Source of the DNA: a virus
Strand: one strand, 5' to 3'
IMG/VR virus record: IMGVR_UViG_3300007735_000758
Location: 1 to 56,915 of that record
Length of the DNA stretch: 56,915 nt
The first letter of the stretch is position 1. Each line of letters begins with the position of its first letter. The position numbers and the translations under genes are program-made. Positions 7,774 through 15,608 of the stretch are shown one piece after another. The notes under the pieces are model-generated. The model did not search any database. It was not told where the DNA came from and saw only the letters and a program-made list of their open reading frames with translations.

Positions 7774-8108
7774 TAGACCCTCTCTACCTTGTCAGGATCA
7801 GGAACAACAGCCTCAGGCGTGTCGTCGTTGATGAGACGGTACTCTTCTCCATCAATTTTAATGCGAGTACCGGAATAACTGCGAAGAATGATGTGATCGC
7901 CCACGGAACACCAAGCCCCGTTAGGATATTTGATCGGATCTTTGTAAGCATCCGTCCCAAGCGCCAATACTTCAGCGATTAGAGACGCAGTGTTCTCGTC
8001 TTGCTTGGCTTGATCGGGGATATAGAGGCCAGACTTCGTCTTTTCCTCTACAACCTTTCGCATTTTCACCAAGATTTTGTAGCCAACTGGAGTTGGTAGT
8101 GTATTCAT
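7773..8108 (-). CDS. GroES-like co-chaperonin (Cpn10)
   Basis: A 111-aa protein of the Cpn10/GroES fold: VGYKILVKMRKVVEEKTKSGLY matches the first strand plus the mobile-loop region, and VLALGTDA...VGDHIILRSYSGTRIKIDGEEYRLINDDT matches the barrel with the conserved GD and roof strands. Co-chaperonin variants in phages (T4 gp31 and others) cap host GroEL so that the capsid protein can fold. Its position between portal and scaffold genes fits this. No GroEL is encoded, so it would work with the host chaperonin. A C-terminal PEAVVPDPDK tail is extra. Confidence 0.85.
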   Translation of the reverse strand: MNTLPTPVGYKILVKMRKVVEEKTKSGLYIPDQAKQDENTASLIAEVLALGTDAYKDPIKYPNGAWCSVGDHIILRSYSGTRIKIDGEEYRLINDDTPEAVVPDPDKVERV

Positions 8109-8149
8109 TGTTGTTTTTTGTCTATTCCTTGCGCTAAACAGCGTTTGCG

Positions 8150-8362
8150 TCAGTCTCCATCATCTTCTTGCACCATTTGTTTCCATGTTTCTAGAAACTC
8201 TTGGCGCATTTGCTGGAGTCCAGCGAGTTTGCCAACCATCATCTTGTACTCTGCGTAGTCAGCGCAGGAGCCAGAGACGAGATGGGTGGTAATCGTCTCT
8301 GAAAGTTCGTCTACTCGATGGAAAAACTTAGACTTCAGGTCCAACCGACCCTCCCATAGCAT
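8150..8362 (-). CDS. Small conserved protein following the portal gene
   Basis: A 70-aa mostly helical protein (ELSETITTHLVSGSCADYAEYKMMVGKLAGLQQM). Small proteins with the motif LVSGxxxDYAEYKxxVGxxxGL commonly follow portal genes in podoviruses; role unknown. The ATG at 8362 lies 35 nt inside the end of the portal gene in another frame. Longer upstream starts would overlap the portal by over 150 nt and give arginine-rich shadow sequence, so they are rejected. Confidence 0.65.
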   Translation of the reverse strand: MLWEGRLDLKSKFFHRVDELSETITTHLVSGSCADYAEYKMMVGKLAGLQQMRQEFLETWKQMVQEDDGD

Positions 8363-10895
8363 CCATTCGAGCCAGAATCTCAGCAATCTTGGCCTTTGCC
8401 ATGTCGTTTTCGGTCTGAATGCGCTGCATCTCAGCCTGAATACGGGCTTCGGACTCCTGCCGATCCTTCTGGAGACGTTCAATTTCTAGTTGCAGGCGCT
8501 GATTGTCTAGCGCCAGTTCGCTTTGTACCTGTTGCGCCTTTACTGCGGCGGTTTGCTGTGCCATTTGCGCTTGAGATTGGATCCGTGCCGTCTCCAATTG
8601 CGCTTTCGTCTGGTTCTTAACCATCTCCAACTGCGCTTTCTGCTGCGATTCTTGCGCTTTCTGCTGGAGTTCAGCCTGTTTGATCTGCAGCTCAGCCTGC
8701 TGAAGCTGCATAACAGGATCTTGAGCTTGCTGTTGAAACTGTTGCTGCTGCTGTTGCGCTTGCGCCTGCTGTAGAAGCATCGTAGATGCGTCTGCAATGG
8801 CCTTGCTGAGGTTCGATTCAATGTCCCCAGGCATAGGTTCTCCCGGCGCGGGAAGCGGTATACCGAGCTTCTGTTCAATCTGGGCGCGATATGCAAACCC
8901 AACGTGTTCTGCGATATGCGCCATGAATGCAGCGAAGATTGCGTTTGCCTGAGGATTCTGTCCTAGCTGTTGTTGGACGGACGGAGACTGCACATACGCC
9001 ATATGCGCTTTGATGTGCGACTCATGATCCTGCACCTGATAAGCCTTTGCAGGCTTCATGTTGGTGAGGTTGATATTCTCAGAGAGCGGGTCGAGTAGGG
9101 GAGCGTCTATCTTCTCTGGAATAATCTTCTTAACGTCCTTAATGCCAAGGACTTCCAGCATCTTCCGATGCAACTCAGGCAGGTCGTAGAATTGCGGCGC
9201 TTGAGCAGCAAGCTGGATTGCAGCCTGATACTGCATAACCCGCTGCGACATCGTAGCCGCATTCGGATCAGATACAGGGATAACGTCGATGCGATCACTA
9301 AAGTCATCGCGTTTGCTCCCGTCCATCTTTCCGAAATCAATCTTGTAACGATCCGATCCGCTATCGCGGATTACCCGGACCAGAATAGAAAACTCGTCTT
9401 GCAGGGAAGCGTGTAGCCTTGCCTGGATTGCGCTCATTACCTTGAGCGCCCGTTCCATAATTGCCAGCGTTGTCCCTACTGGAGCCTGAGAATTAACATC
9501 TCCAATCTCAGCATCAGCAATAGATGCCAACCTGCGACCATCTTCGACGACATTCCCCAAGAGTTGGAACAGAGTCTGCGAAGGCTCTTTGTACGGGAGG
9601 GGATAGAGCGAACGAGCGATGTCACCATTCGCAACGTCTACATCTCGCCACTCCCCAGGTTGAATTGGAGAGTCGTCTCCAGCAACACGCATCCCCTTTG
9701 CTTTCAAGCCGCCAGGAAGATTTGCCAGGGTGCCAGAATCAATTAGCTGGCGCAAAATAGCGGTAGAGGCTTTGGCGTTTCCACCGATGAGGTGAATCAA
9801 GCCGTAGCCGTATGCACCCATACCAGGAACATAGTTGTATGCCGAGAACCAGATCAGCTTGTTCTTCTTCGGATCGCTTTCGTCCCAATTGCGATAGACA
9901 GAAAGTACCTTGCCGGAAGACTTGTCTACCGTGACAACATACGGAAGAGCGATTCCTGTTGGCTCACCGTCTTCGTCGGTATGCTCCAGCCCTTCAATGT
10001 CCAGATCAATGTGGGCCTCAAGCAGCGTGACCATATCCTCGTCACCCTGCTTGTACTCGTAGCTAATCTTGTCGATCTTGTCTTTAAGCTGAGAGTTGGA
10101 GTCGTAATCAGGTTGAATGCTTGCTTCCCGATAAAACCCTGTATACTGTAGCTTCTTTACTTCGTTTATGTTCTTTGCAAGAACATGGATATACCTGCTT
10201 GCCGTTTTAAGCGATGTAGCTCCATACGGCATAATGAAGTCCTGCGCCGGGACATACTTGATATCGGGCATATCCGTCAGAGGATCGAAGCAGATCTTCT
10301 TGAAAGCAGATCCGCACAGCGCCAGACCAAACAGCATTCGCTCTGTTTCAGGCCGATAGTCTTTCAAATCCTGCGTTAGCAGGTAGTTCATGTCGGTCTG
10401 GATTCGGAGAGCCTGATCTTCTTTTTCTTCGGTTACCTCTCCAACGATCTGAGTCTTGACCGGACCGGAGGCCGGGAAGATCTCCATGATGGCATTGGAT
10501 TGGAAGCGAACAGCGGCCTCCATAATCATGTTGTGGAAAAGTCCACACGCGCCAGCCCAAGGCTTGTTGCGATCCTCTGTCTTTACCCCTAGATAATCCA
10601 GGCCCTCTTTATAGGCGCGTTCCCAATCCTGCCTGGAGTTCAAGTCCTCCTCGTATACATCGAGGACTTTTGTTCCGATGCTGGATAGGATATTGTCGTC
10701 CAGATGCTCTGCTAGGTTGGCAGAGTGAGGAAGGTCTTTCAGGCTATCGCCTTCCTCCTCAGGTGGGCCAAACTCAATAATCATCCCACCGTCTTCAGTT
10801 TCAATTGAGACAGCCTCTGGATTTACAATGTCAATCTCAACCTCCGCTTCTTCTCTAAGCAGGGGGTCCATCTCTTCCAAAGGCTTGTCGATCAT
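8328..10895 (-). CDS. Portal protein, podovirus type
   Basis: An 855-aa protein of the large portal class. After an acidic N-terminus it has the DVYEEDLNSRQDWERAYKEG segment, then WAGACGLFHNMIMEAAVRFQS, and the core GLALCGSAFKKICFDP and QDFIMPYGATSL, typical of portal cores. The last 200 residues form a Gln-rich coiled coil (QAQAQQQQQQFQQQA followed by heptads). Portals form the dodecameric vertex through which DNA is packaged and ejected. The gene lies one small gene downstream of the terminase. The long coiled C-terminus would form a barrel extending into the head, as in P22; that parallel is inference. Confidence 0.85.
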   Translation of the reverse strand: MIDKPLEEMDPLLREEAEVEIDIVNPEAVSIETEDGGMIIEFGPPEEEGDSLKDLPHSANLAEHLDDNILSSIGTKVLDVYEEDLNSRQDWERAYKEGLDYLGVKTEDRNKPWAGACGLFHNMIMEAAVRFQSNAIMEIFPASGPVKTQIVGEVTEEKEDQALRIQTDMNYLLTQDLKDYRPETERMLFGLALCGSAFKKICFDPLTDMPDIKYVPAQDFIMPYGATSLKTASRYIHVLAKNINEVKKLQYTGFYREASIQPDYDSNSQLKDKIDKISYEYKQGDEDMVTLLEAHIDLDIEGLEHTDEDGEPTGIALPYVVTVDKSSGKVLSVYRNWDESDPKKNKLIWFSAYNYVPGMGAYGYGLIHLIGGNAKASTAILRQLIDSGTLANLPGGLKAKGMRVAGDDSPIQPGEWRDVDVANGDIARSLYPLPYKEPSQTLFQLLGNVVEDGRRLASIADAEIGDVNSQAPVGTTLAIMERALKVMSAIQARLHASLQDEFSILVRVIRDSGSDRYKIDFGKMDGSKRDDFSDRIDVIPVSDPNAATMSQRVMQYQAAIQLAAQAPQFYDLPELHRKMLEVLGIKDVKKIIPEKIDAPLLDPLSENINLTNMKPAKAYQVQDHESHIKAHMAYVQSPSVQQQLGQNPQANAIFAAFMAHIAEHVGFAYRAQIEQKLGIPLPAPGEPMPGDIESNLSKAIADASTMLLQQAQAQQQQQQFQQQAQDPVMQLQQAELQIKQAELQQKAQESQQKAQLEMVKNQTKAQLETARIQSQAQMAQQTAAVKAQQVQSELALDNQRLQLEIERLQKDRQESEARIQAEMQRIQTENDMAKAKIAEILARMDAMGGSVGPEV

Positions 10896-10903
10896 AAGAG
10901 TAC

Positions 10904-11191
10904 CTAGTTTTCCGTGTTGGCCGGAATGGCATCAGCTTGAAGCATCTGCTGCCACATACCGGGGTTCTTGTTAATCGTATCTCGAATCAATCCAACATTG
11001 TGTCCGGTAGACCCATTGTTGTATTCGATGCAATACTGACGAGCCTTGCCGTCTCCCGGCTCAGGAAAAGGGCCAGACCATTGCGGGATATAGATTTTAG
11101 CAACCCCGCCGCCAATATTAGCCGCATTTAACTTGGCAACAATATCATCAACTTCTTCCATGGTAGCTAACTGATTGGGATTAAAAGACAT
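10904..11191 (-). CDS. Small protein between terminase and portal
   Basis: A 95-aa protein beginning MSFNPNQLATMEEVDDIVAKLNA, with a short central region (IYIPQWSGPFPEPGDGKARQY) and an acidic end. No known family is recognised. It is tightly packed (7-9 nt gaps) between the terminase and portal genes, so it is co-transcribed with head genes. Possible roles include a packaging accessory or minor virion protein. There is no catalytic or membrane feature. Confidence 0.6.
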   Translation of the reverse strand: MSFNPNQLATMEEVDDIVAKLNAANIGGGVAKIYIPQWSGPFPEPGDGKARQYCIEYNNGSTGHNVGLIRDTINKNPGMWQQMLQADAIPANTEN

Positions 11192-11197
11192 AAAGTT

Positions 11198-12739
11198 TTA
11201 GTAGTAATCTGCTTTGGCGCGAACAACGTATTCTTCTTCGTCGTCGTTCTGTGTGGAAATAAAACCACCTTGCCTAAACCTCAACAAAGCCTGCGTTGAG
11301 CTATCAACAAGGTCATCATGATCTGAATTAGGAAACGATGCAAACTGCTCTATCACCTCTTCTGCCCAGCGCAATGGAGGCGCATAGACAAAGCCAGAGG
11401 CAAATATGTCGCTTACAGCGTTCACGCGAACTATCTTATCATTTCCTCTAGATGGAGTGTAATCCTGTACCGGGATGCCCATCTTCCTCAACTCGAAGAC
11501 AAGAGGAGCGCCAGCAGCCTTTGCTTCGATAATGCAGGCATCTGGCTTCCAATACTTGTATTCCTCTAGGGCTTTTTGCTTGAGTTCGGGGAACTCAAGT
11601 TTATCTTGATAAGCATTGAGTAGGATGATGTTTGCCCTTTGCTTGCCGTCTGAATCTCTGTCGTAAAACACTCCCCATGTAGTACAGGCGCTGTAGTCTG
11701 ACCGAGTTCCCTTGGTAAGCGCCGTGTCCCAGGACTGGATAATGTACTCGCACTTGGGGGGATCGTCTTTATCCCAGATCTTCCACCACTCTCTCTTTAC
11801 CAGCGCCCCCTCTTCCGAGGTAGGATTTTGCTGGTACTGAGCATTCCACTTGGCAACAGGCAATTCTGCCTTGATCTTTTCCAGTTCTTCTAAAGGCCAA
11901 AACTCAGGCCACAGAGGATTACCGGAAGGCATGATTGCCGGGAACTCAATCACTTCCCATTCATCTGCACCGTCTCTTTCCGATGCGGCCTTCAAGATCT
12001 GCCCACAGAGGTCTTTTTTAGACCACCTCGTCATAACGAGAATAATTGCGCCTCCAGGTTGCAAACGCTGACGAGGGCCAGACGTATACCACTCGTATAC
12101 GCTATCGTAAACACCTGGGCTTGTTGCTGCTATAGCAGCCTCTTGTTCGCTATGTGGGTCGTCTATAATCAGAAGGTCCGACCCTTTGCCCGTCACACTA
12201 CCACCAACACCTATTGCAAAGTATTCGCCCTGCTTATTTGTGTTCCACCTGCCAGCAGCCTTGCTATCTGAAGACAAAGAGACTCCAGAGAAAATTGATT
12301 GATATTGTTGACTACCTACTAGGTTCCTGACCTTTCTGCCAAACCCAACTGCTAATTCAGCAGTATGTGCTGTTTGAATTACTTTTTTGTGTGGGTATTT
12401 ACCAAGGAACCACGCTGGAAGCAAATAAGAGCTAAACTCGCTTTTTGTGTGACGAGGAGCCATGTTAATTATCAATCTTTTGCATTTACCTTCTGCTACT
12501 CGCTCAAAGGCATCTGCCATGATTGCATGGTGCCGACCAGGAATAAACGCAGGCCACATCTCTTTTACAAAGTCTAAGAACTTGTTCTGGCAGGTTTGCA
12601 CCTTGAGGTACTTCTCGTATTTCGTTAAAAGCTCTGCCAGTTCAAGCTGCTCGTGGTATGGCAGCGTCTTTGCTTTTGCGATGATTGTGTCAATCTGCTG
12701 AGGAGTGTATTCCCCGGCGAGGACATTCCTTATATTCAC
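11198..12739 (-). CDS. terL: Terminase large subunit (packaging ATPase-nuclease)
   Basis: A 513-aa protein with two expected domains. The ATPase has a degenerate Walker A (MAPRHTKS, residues about 93-100), Walker B LIIDDPHS (about 190) and the coupling motif ILVMTRW. The C-terminal RNase H-like nuclease has QSWDTALTKGTRSDYSA near residue 340 and a late acidic segment (DACIIEAKAAG, then NDKIVRV and DHDDLVDSSTQAL). It cuts concatemers and drives DNA into the procapsid. The predicted start is GTG with a weak Shine-Dalgarno. It is the first gene of the leftward late block; the small subunit is 7 kb away. Confidence 0.9.
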   Translation of the reverse strand: MNIRNVLAGEYTPQQIDTIIAKAKTLPYHEQLELAELLTKYEKYLKVQTCQNKFLDFVKEMWPAFIPGRHHAIMADAFERVAEGKCKRLIINMAPRHTKSEFSSYLLPAWFLGKYPHKKVIQTAHTAELAVGFGRKVRNLVGSQQYQSIFSGVSLSSDSKAAGRWNTNKQGEYFAIGVGGSVTGKGSDLLIIDDPHSEQEAAIAATSPGVYDSVYEWYTSGPRQRLQPGGAIILVMTRWSKKDLCGQILKAASERDGADEWEVIEFPAIMPSGNPLWPEFWPLEELEKIKAELPVAKWNAQYQQNPTSEEGALVKREWWKIWDKDDPPKCEYIIQSWDTALTKGTRSDYSACTTWGVFYDRDSDGKQRANIILLNAYQDKLEFPELKQKALEEYKYWKPDACIIEAKAAGAPLVFELRKMGIPVQDYTPSRGNDKIVRVNAVSDIFASGFVYAPPLRWAEEVIEQFASFPNSDHDDLVDSSTQALLRFRQGGFISTQNDDEEEYVVRAKADYY

Positions 12740-12785
12740 ATCACCATCATGCCCTAAATATCTGTATGCCGATACAATTCATAGT

Positions 12786-13028
12786 ATGGAAAAAATTGAA
12801 CAGCTCCTTTCTGACCTTCGAGTCGAAGCGGCTGAAAGCAGAGTTCACCTTGCTCACATCTCAGAGCATCTAGCAAAGCTAAACGGGCGCACCCAAAAAA
12901 GCGAAGAAAGAATTTCCTCGCTAGACACTGAGATCCAAAGCGCCAAGAAAGCATGGACAGCCGTTGTAGCAATTGCCTCTGGCGTTGGAGCAACATTATC
13001 TTGGCTTTACAATTTCCTGTCGAAGTAA
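12786..13028 (+). CDS. XhlA-like coiled-coil protein with C-terminal membrane anchor
   Basis: An 80-aa protein: about 50 residues of amphipathic helix (MEKIEQLLSDLRVEAAESRVHL) followed by a single C-terminal transmembrane segment (AWTAVVAIASGVGATLSWLYNFL). This layout matches phage haemolysin XhlA/holin-associated proteins, so a lysis role is possible. It is divergent from the terminase gene and monocistronic, ending at a bidirectional terminator. No Shine-Dalgarno precedes the ATG, but TACAAT, a good -10 element, lies 8 nt upstream, so the message could be nearly leaderless. Earlier in-frame starts read through non-coding DNA. Confidence 0.7.
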   Translation: MEKIEQLLSDLRVEAAESRVHLAHISEHLAKLNGRTQKSEERISSLDTEIQSAKKAWTAVVAIASGVGATLSWLYNFLSK

Positions 13029-13032
13029 AAAA

Positions 13033-13060
13033 AGGCCCCTCTTTCGAGGAGCCTATTTTT
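13033..13060. terminator. Bidirectional rho-independent terminator
   Basis: AGGC/GCCT plus CCTC/GAGG pair around a TTTC loop with one C/A mismatch. ATTTTT follows on the plus strand and a run of U residues follows on the minus strand. It lies between the convergent genes 12786-13028 and 13132-13392 and can serve both. Confidence 0.75.
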
Positions 13061-13131
13061 ATGCCCAAACCAACAGGAGGACCGAACAATCGGAGGAGGT
13101 GTCCGGTACAAGACTCCTTTATCCTAGCACA

Positions 13132-13392
13132 CTACTTCTTGCCTGAGACGTAAATTTCGTAAGCGCCGTCTACTATTAGAAAATCTTCTTCTTTGCTTTG
13201 CTCTTTCCTGGGATCTACCAAACAAGACGAAAGCCAATTTGTAATGTGGGCGATCTCGTACACAACGATGCCTCTCTTGGTTTTAGAAAAGATGGGGCCG
13301 TACCCTACACTGCGCCAGTACTTTAGGCAAGGCACGGAGACTTTCAGGTACTTCGATAGCTCCCTCTCCGTTACGACCTCTTCTCTCTTCAC
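13132..13392 (-). CDS. Helix-turn-helix DNA-binding protein (excisionase/MerR-like)
   Basis: An 86-aa protein with a winged-helix-type HTH in its first 55 residues: VTERELSKYLKVSVPCLKYWRSVGYGP, then FSKTKRGIVVYEIAHITNWL. This is the layout of small excisionase/AlpA-type (HTH_17) proteins. It is the second gene of a short leftward operon with 13396-13656 (3-nt gap), separate from the late block. It likely binds DNA as a regulator; its target is unknown. Three related genes lie on the opposite strand at 14477-15185. Confidence 0.7.
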   Translation of the reverse strand: MKREEVVTERELSKYLKVSVPCLKYWRSVGYGPIFSKTKRGIVVYEIAHITNWLSSCLVDPRKEQSKEEDFLIVDGAYEIYVSGKK

Positions 13393-13395
13393 GCA

Positions 13396-13656
13396 CTACG
13401 AGCATAACAGCTTGAATGTCCTGCGCCCCGTAGTGAACCCCTGATACTCTGCGCCGATCAATTCTTGCCCCGTTAGCTCTTTAATGAACGGTGCCAGGGA
13501 ACGACACCACTCCTCCCCCTCCTCCACCTTTGCCTCCTCTCTCTGGCGCTCCTCTTCGAGGATCTCGCAAACCTCCTCTGCGCTGCCGCCTTCCTTCTCT
13601 ACACGCTTCATCGCGCAACGCATCGACTCCATCTCAATCAATTGTTCTTTATCCAT
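13396..13656 (-). CDS. Small acidic coiled-coil protein, unknown
   Basis: An 86-aa, Glu-rich protein with a long charged helix (EICEILEEERQREEAKVEEGEEW-like region, about residues 28-50) and a C-terminal half ending in TGRRTFKLLCS. No family is recognised. It is followed after 3 nt by the HTH gene, so the pair is probably co-transcribed. Its promoter must lie in the same region as the rightward promoter at 13707-13735. It could be a partner of the HTH protein, which is speculative. Confidence 0.5.
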   Translation of the reverse strand: MDKEQLIEMESMRCAMKRVEKEGGSAEEVCEILEEERQREEAKVEEGEEWCRSLAPFIKELTGQELIGAEYQGFTTGRRTFKLLCS

Positions 13657-13706
13657 GTAGACAGATTGTATACCACAGACTGCTACAGCGCCACATAAAA
13701 TTGCTA

Positions 13707-13735
13707 TTGCGATTGCGATCAGGGTGCTGTATGAT
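13707..13735 (+). promoter_or_regulatory. Sigma70-like promoter ahead of the structured RNA
   Basis: TTGCGA at 13707-13712 and TATGAT at 13730-13735 are separated by 17 bp, a good match to -35/-10 consensus. The predicted start of transcription (about 13741-13743) coincides with the first stem of the dyad-rich, gene-free region. TTGCGA is repeated at 13713-13718. Confidence 0.55.
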
Positions 13736-13740
13736 GAATG

Positions 13741-14385
13741 TGCCGAAAGGTTCTCAGGCAGACGTTATGGTGGCTGCATCACCACTGAGATAGCCATGGA
13801 TTCAAGAAAGCACTGGTGAGACGACAATAATTTTCCATAGGGCCGCAGTTCAAAGAGCGGTACTGAGTTCTGGTAGCCACCCACTATCGGCATTCACCTA
13901 GAGAATCAATGCTTACGCTCTAGGTCAAAGAGATGACGGGCCAGGGACATTGGGATGCCTTGGTCCAGCTTGGAAACCGAAGGAAAAGGATCAGACCCGA
14001 GATATTGCATATACCTTCCTTCTTATCTATATTTTAGATGCAATTCTATAATGTATAGATAAGAGTATATTATCTTAGATATTCTATAGATTATATACAA
14101 AGCCTACGCGCTGGATCTGTATATGGTATATCCCAAGAAAAGCCCTATTGTCTTTTTTTTGGATAAGGGGTAGCGCGAAGTGACTGGCTAACACTATTGA
14201 GCAAAGGAGAATCACCGTTGTTCTGGAAGTGGCAGCGTGGAAACTGTGGACCTTAGCCAGTCTCTTGGCGTTATCACCAGATAGCGTTAGATTTAAAAAT
14301 TCACACAAGGAAAAAAATAAAGGCAAACGACAAAACGGAAAACCCACAACTACCCGACAGCCCCCGCCTGAGCAGCGGGGGCGAG
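13741..14385 (+). ncRNA. Candidate large structured non-coding RNA
   Basis: No credible gene lies between 13657 and 14476. From 13741 on the DNA is packed with long perfect helices:
- 13741-13744/13757-13760.
- TGGTG/CACCA, 13768-13772/13780-13784.
- 8 bp, 13896-13903/13918-13925.
- 9 bp, 13938-13946/13958-13966.
- 11 bp, 14021-14031/14054-14064.
- 6 bp, 14107-14112/14172-14177.
- 10 bp, 14182-14191/14253-14262.
- The GC hairpin at 14360-14382.
The 9-bp helix contains two G-U pairs when read as plus-strand RNA, which would be C-A mismatches on the other strand. That supports rightward transcription. Size and phage context recall GOLLD/ROOL-type RNAs, but I cannot assign a class. Confidence 0.5.
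14360..14382 (+). terminator. GC-rich 8-bp hairpin at the 3' end of the RNA region
   Basis: CCCCCGC and GCGGGGG (plus a flanking G-C pair) form a perfect stem with a 7-nt loop. No U-tract follows, so it may be a structural 3' domain of the preceding RNA, a processing site or an intrinsic terminator of poor quality. It lies 95 nt before the first HTH gene. Confidence 0.4.
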
Positions 14386-14476
14386 CTAAAGCAGGTTAAG
14401 CAACTTTAACAATACGCGCCAAGTTTAGGCACGTCCCTCCCTCCTGCTACTCCCTGAAAAGCATAAGCTATTGAAT

Positions 14477-14704
14477 ATGCTAGGGAAACCGCTCCTACTC
14501 GATACTGACGTTGCAAAGCTAACAGGTGCCTCTGTGTCCTCCGTACGCAAATGGAGAAGCCAGAATAGAGGACCGTGCTTCTTGCGCCTTGGTGCATCTG
14601 TACGATACAAGGAAGAAGATGTGCTACACTACATGATGTCTGGCACACTCTATGAGGAAACAGGCATCAAGATAAAAAGGAATAAACGTAGTGAAAGACA
14701 ATGA
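14477..14704 (+). CDS. Excisionase-type HTH protein 1
   Basis: A 75-aa protein. Residues 8-55 form an HTH_17-like domain (LDTDVAKLTGASVSSVRKWRSQNRGP, then FLRLGASVRYKEEDVLHYM), as in small excisionase or AlpA-type regulators. It is the first gene after the structured RNA and overlaps the next gene by 4 nt (ATGA). No Shine-Dalgarno is evident before ATG 14477. An in-frame TTG lies 6 nt upstream. Such proteins bind short DNA sites as regulators or recombination directionality factors. With no integrase present, a regulatory role is favoured. Confidence 0.7.
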   Translation: MLGKPLLLDTDVAKLTGASVSSVRKWRSQNRGPCFLRLGASVRYKEEDVLHYMMSGTLYEETGIKIKRNKRSERQ

Positions 14705-14985
14705 CACTAAGCGAAATGATGAACAACAATATGCCGATTGAACCGCTTCTCCGGGAAGGCGATGTCGCGAAGATCTTGAACGTATCGGTTCAGCAGATCC
14801 GCACTATGCGCCGGATCAACACTGGGCCGAAGGTTACCAGGATTGGCGCTCGTACCGTTCGCTACAGCCCTTCGGATATTCGGGCATATCTAACGTCCTT
14901 CCAGCCCAAACAAACGAACCAGGAGGCTCCTGTGGCGCAGAAGCATCCCTCTACAACGATGTTGGTCGAGGACATCTTCAAATGA
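14701..14985 (+). CDS. Excisionase-type HTH protein 2
   Basis: A 94-aa protein with the same domain class as its neighbours: LREGDVAKILNVSVQQIRTMRRINTGP followed by RIGARTVRYSPSDIRAYL. The C-terminal 30 residues are Pro/Gln-rich and end in VEDIFK. It overlaps both neighbours by 4 nt, so translation is coupled. It is a likely paralogue of 14477-14704, sharing the GPxxxRxGxxxVRYxxxDI pattern. The DNA target is unknown. Confidence 0.7.
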   Translation: MTLSEMMNNNMPIEPLLREGDVAKILNVSVQQIRTMRRINTGPKVTRIGARTVRYSPSDIRAYLTSFQPKQTNQEAPVAQKHPSTTMLVEDIFK

Positions 14986-15185
14986 GCGTGAGCATGAGCG
15001 AAAACAACGAAGACATTGGCTTTGCCAAGATTACCGAAGTCGCCAAGTACCTCAACATCTCTAAGGCAATGGTAAACAAGATGCTGCACAAAGGACAGAT
15101 CCCGTATACCAAGTTTGGGAAGGTATACCGGATTCCGTGGGCGTGGCTTAAACAAGCCGCCAAGCCCAAGCAAATCGAACAATAA
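14982..15185 (+). CDS. Excisionase-type HTH protein 3
   Basis: A 67-aa protein of the DNA-binding excisionase family: AKITEVAKYLNISKAMVNKMLHKGQIPYTKFGKVYRIPWAWLKQA, with recognition helix and wing visible, and a short basic tail. It is the third successive HTH gene, again with an ATGA overlap. Unlike the first two, its wing reads KVYRIP, the pattern of classic excisionase-family domains. It may act jointly with the other two as a regulatory set. Confidence 0.75.
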   Translation: MSVSMSENNEDIGFAKITEVAKYLNISKAMVNKMLHKGQIPYTKFGKVYRIPWAWLKQAAKPKQIEQ

Positions 15186-15208
15186 ACCCAAACCAACAGG
15201 AGGAAGAT

Positions 15209-15496
15209 ATGACAGTTGATGACTGGAGAGTTAAGTACGAGATTTTAAACGCCGAGACCGACCGGCTGCGGGCGGAGGTCGAGCGGCTGCGGGAGGACGC
15301 AGCGCGGGCGCGGTGGTGCGAGGAGAACAAGGCCGATGTCGTGTGGGACTGGCGCGGAAACCAATGGCGCTGCGAGAACGGAGACGACATGTGGATGGAT
15401 CAGGACAGGAACGCCGCCATCGATTACGTGCGCAGGGGCGTGCCGTTTTGGCAGTCGCCAACCGCCGAGGATCAGCAGGAGGGACGCAATGTCTGA
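15209..15496 (+). CDS. Small early protein with N-terminal coiled coil
   Basis: A 95-aa protein. Residues 10-40 form a coiled coil (LNAETDRLRAEVERLREDAARA), followed by an aromatic, acidic segment (WDWRGNQWRCENGDDMWMDQD). No family is recognised. A good AGGAGG precedes ATG 15209. It starts a run of accessory genes (15.2-17.4 kb) with higher GC content than the preceding HTH genes, a possible sign of separate origin. Confidence 0.6.
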   Translation: MTVDDWRVKYEILNAETDRLRAEVERLREDAARARWCEENKADVVWDWRGNQWRCENGDDMWMDQDRNAAIDYVRRGVPFWQSPTAEDQQEGRNV

Positions 15497-15608
15497 CCGC
15501 CAAGCCGCCGAAGACCGCGACGATCTGGCGCGGGAGCAGCGGGAGAACAGACGAGAACGAGAGGAGTATTTGGAGGACGAGGAGAACACCTATGGAAAAC
15601 AGGATTGA
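15489..15608 (+). CDS. Tiny charged helical protein
   Basis: A 39-aa protein that is almost entirely charged (MSDRQAAEDRDDLAREQREN then RREREEYLEDEE). It starts at ATG 15489 after GGAGGGAC, overlaps the previous stop by 8 nt and overlaps the next gene start by 17 nt. It is a predicted single helix with no known family. It may be a genuine micro-protein or a translational coupler between neighbours. Confidence 0.45.
   Translation: MSDRQAAEDRDDLAREQRENRREREEYLEDEENTYGKQD

Noticed and set aside
14084-14347. Minus-strand 87-aa frame in the RNA region
   Set aside because: Low-quality composition, no ribosome binding site, and it spans the strong 10-bp helix.
13741-14385. tRNA, group I/II intron or known riboswitch in the dyad-rich region
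   Set aside because: No cloverleaf with T-arm GTTC pattern, no intron core motifs and no recognised riboswitch aptamer were found; glycine-riboswitch-like words at 13741-13765 are too short.
13132-15185. Lysogeny module
   Set aside because: Excisionase-like HTH proteins are present, but no integrase, repressor or attachment site was recognised, so a temperate lifestyle is not supported.
15313-15591. Longer N-terminus for the gene at 15592
   Set aside because: It would overlap two other genes and gives Arg/Ala-rich sequence; ATG 15592 is the simplest start.
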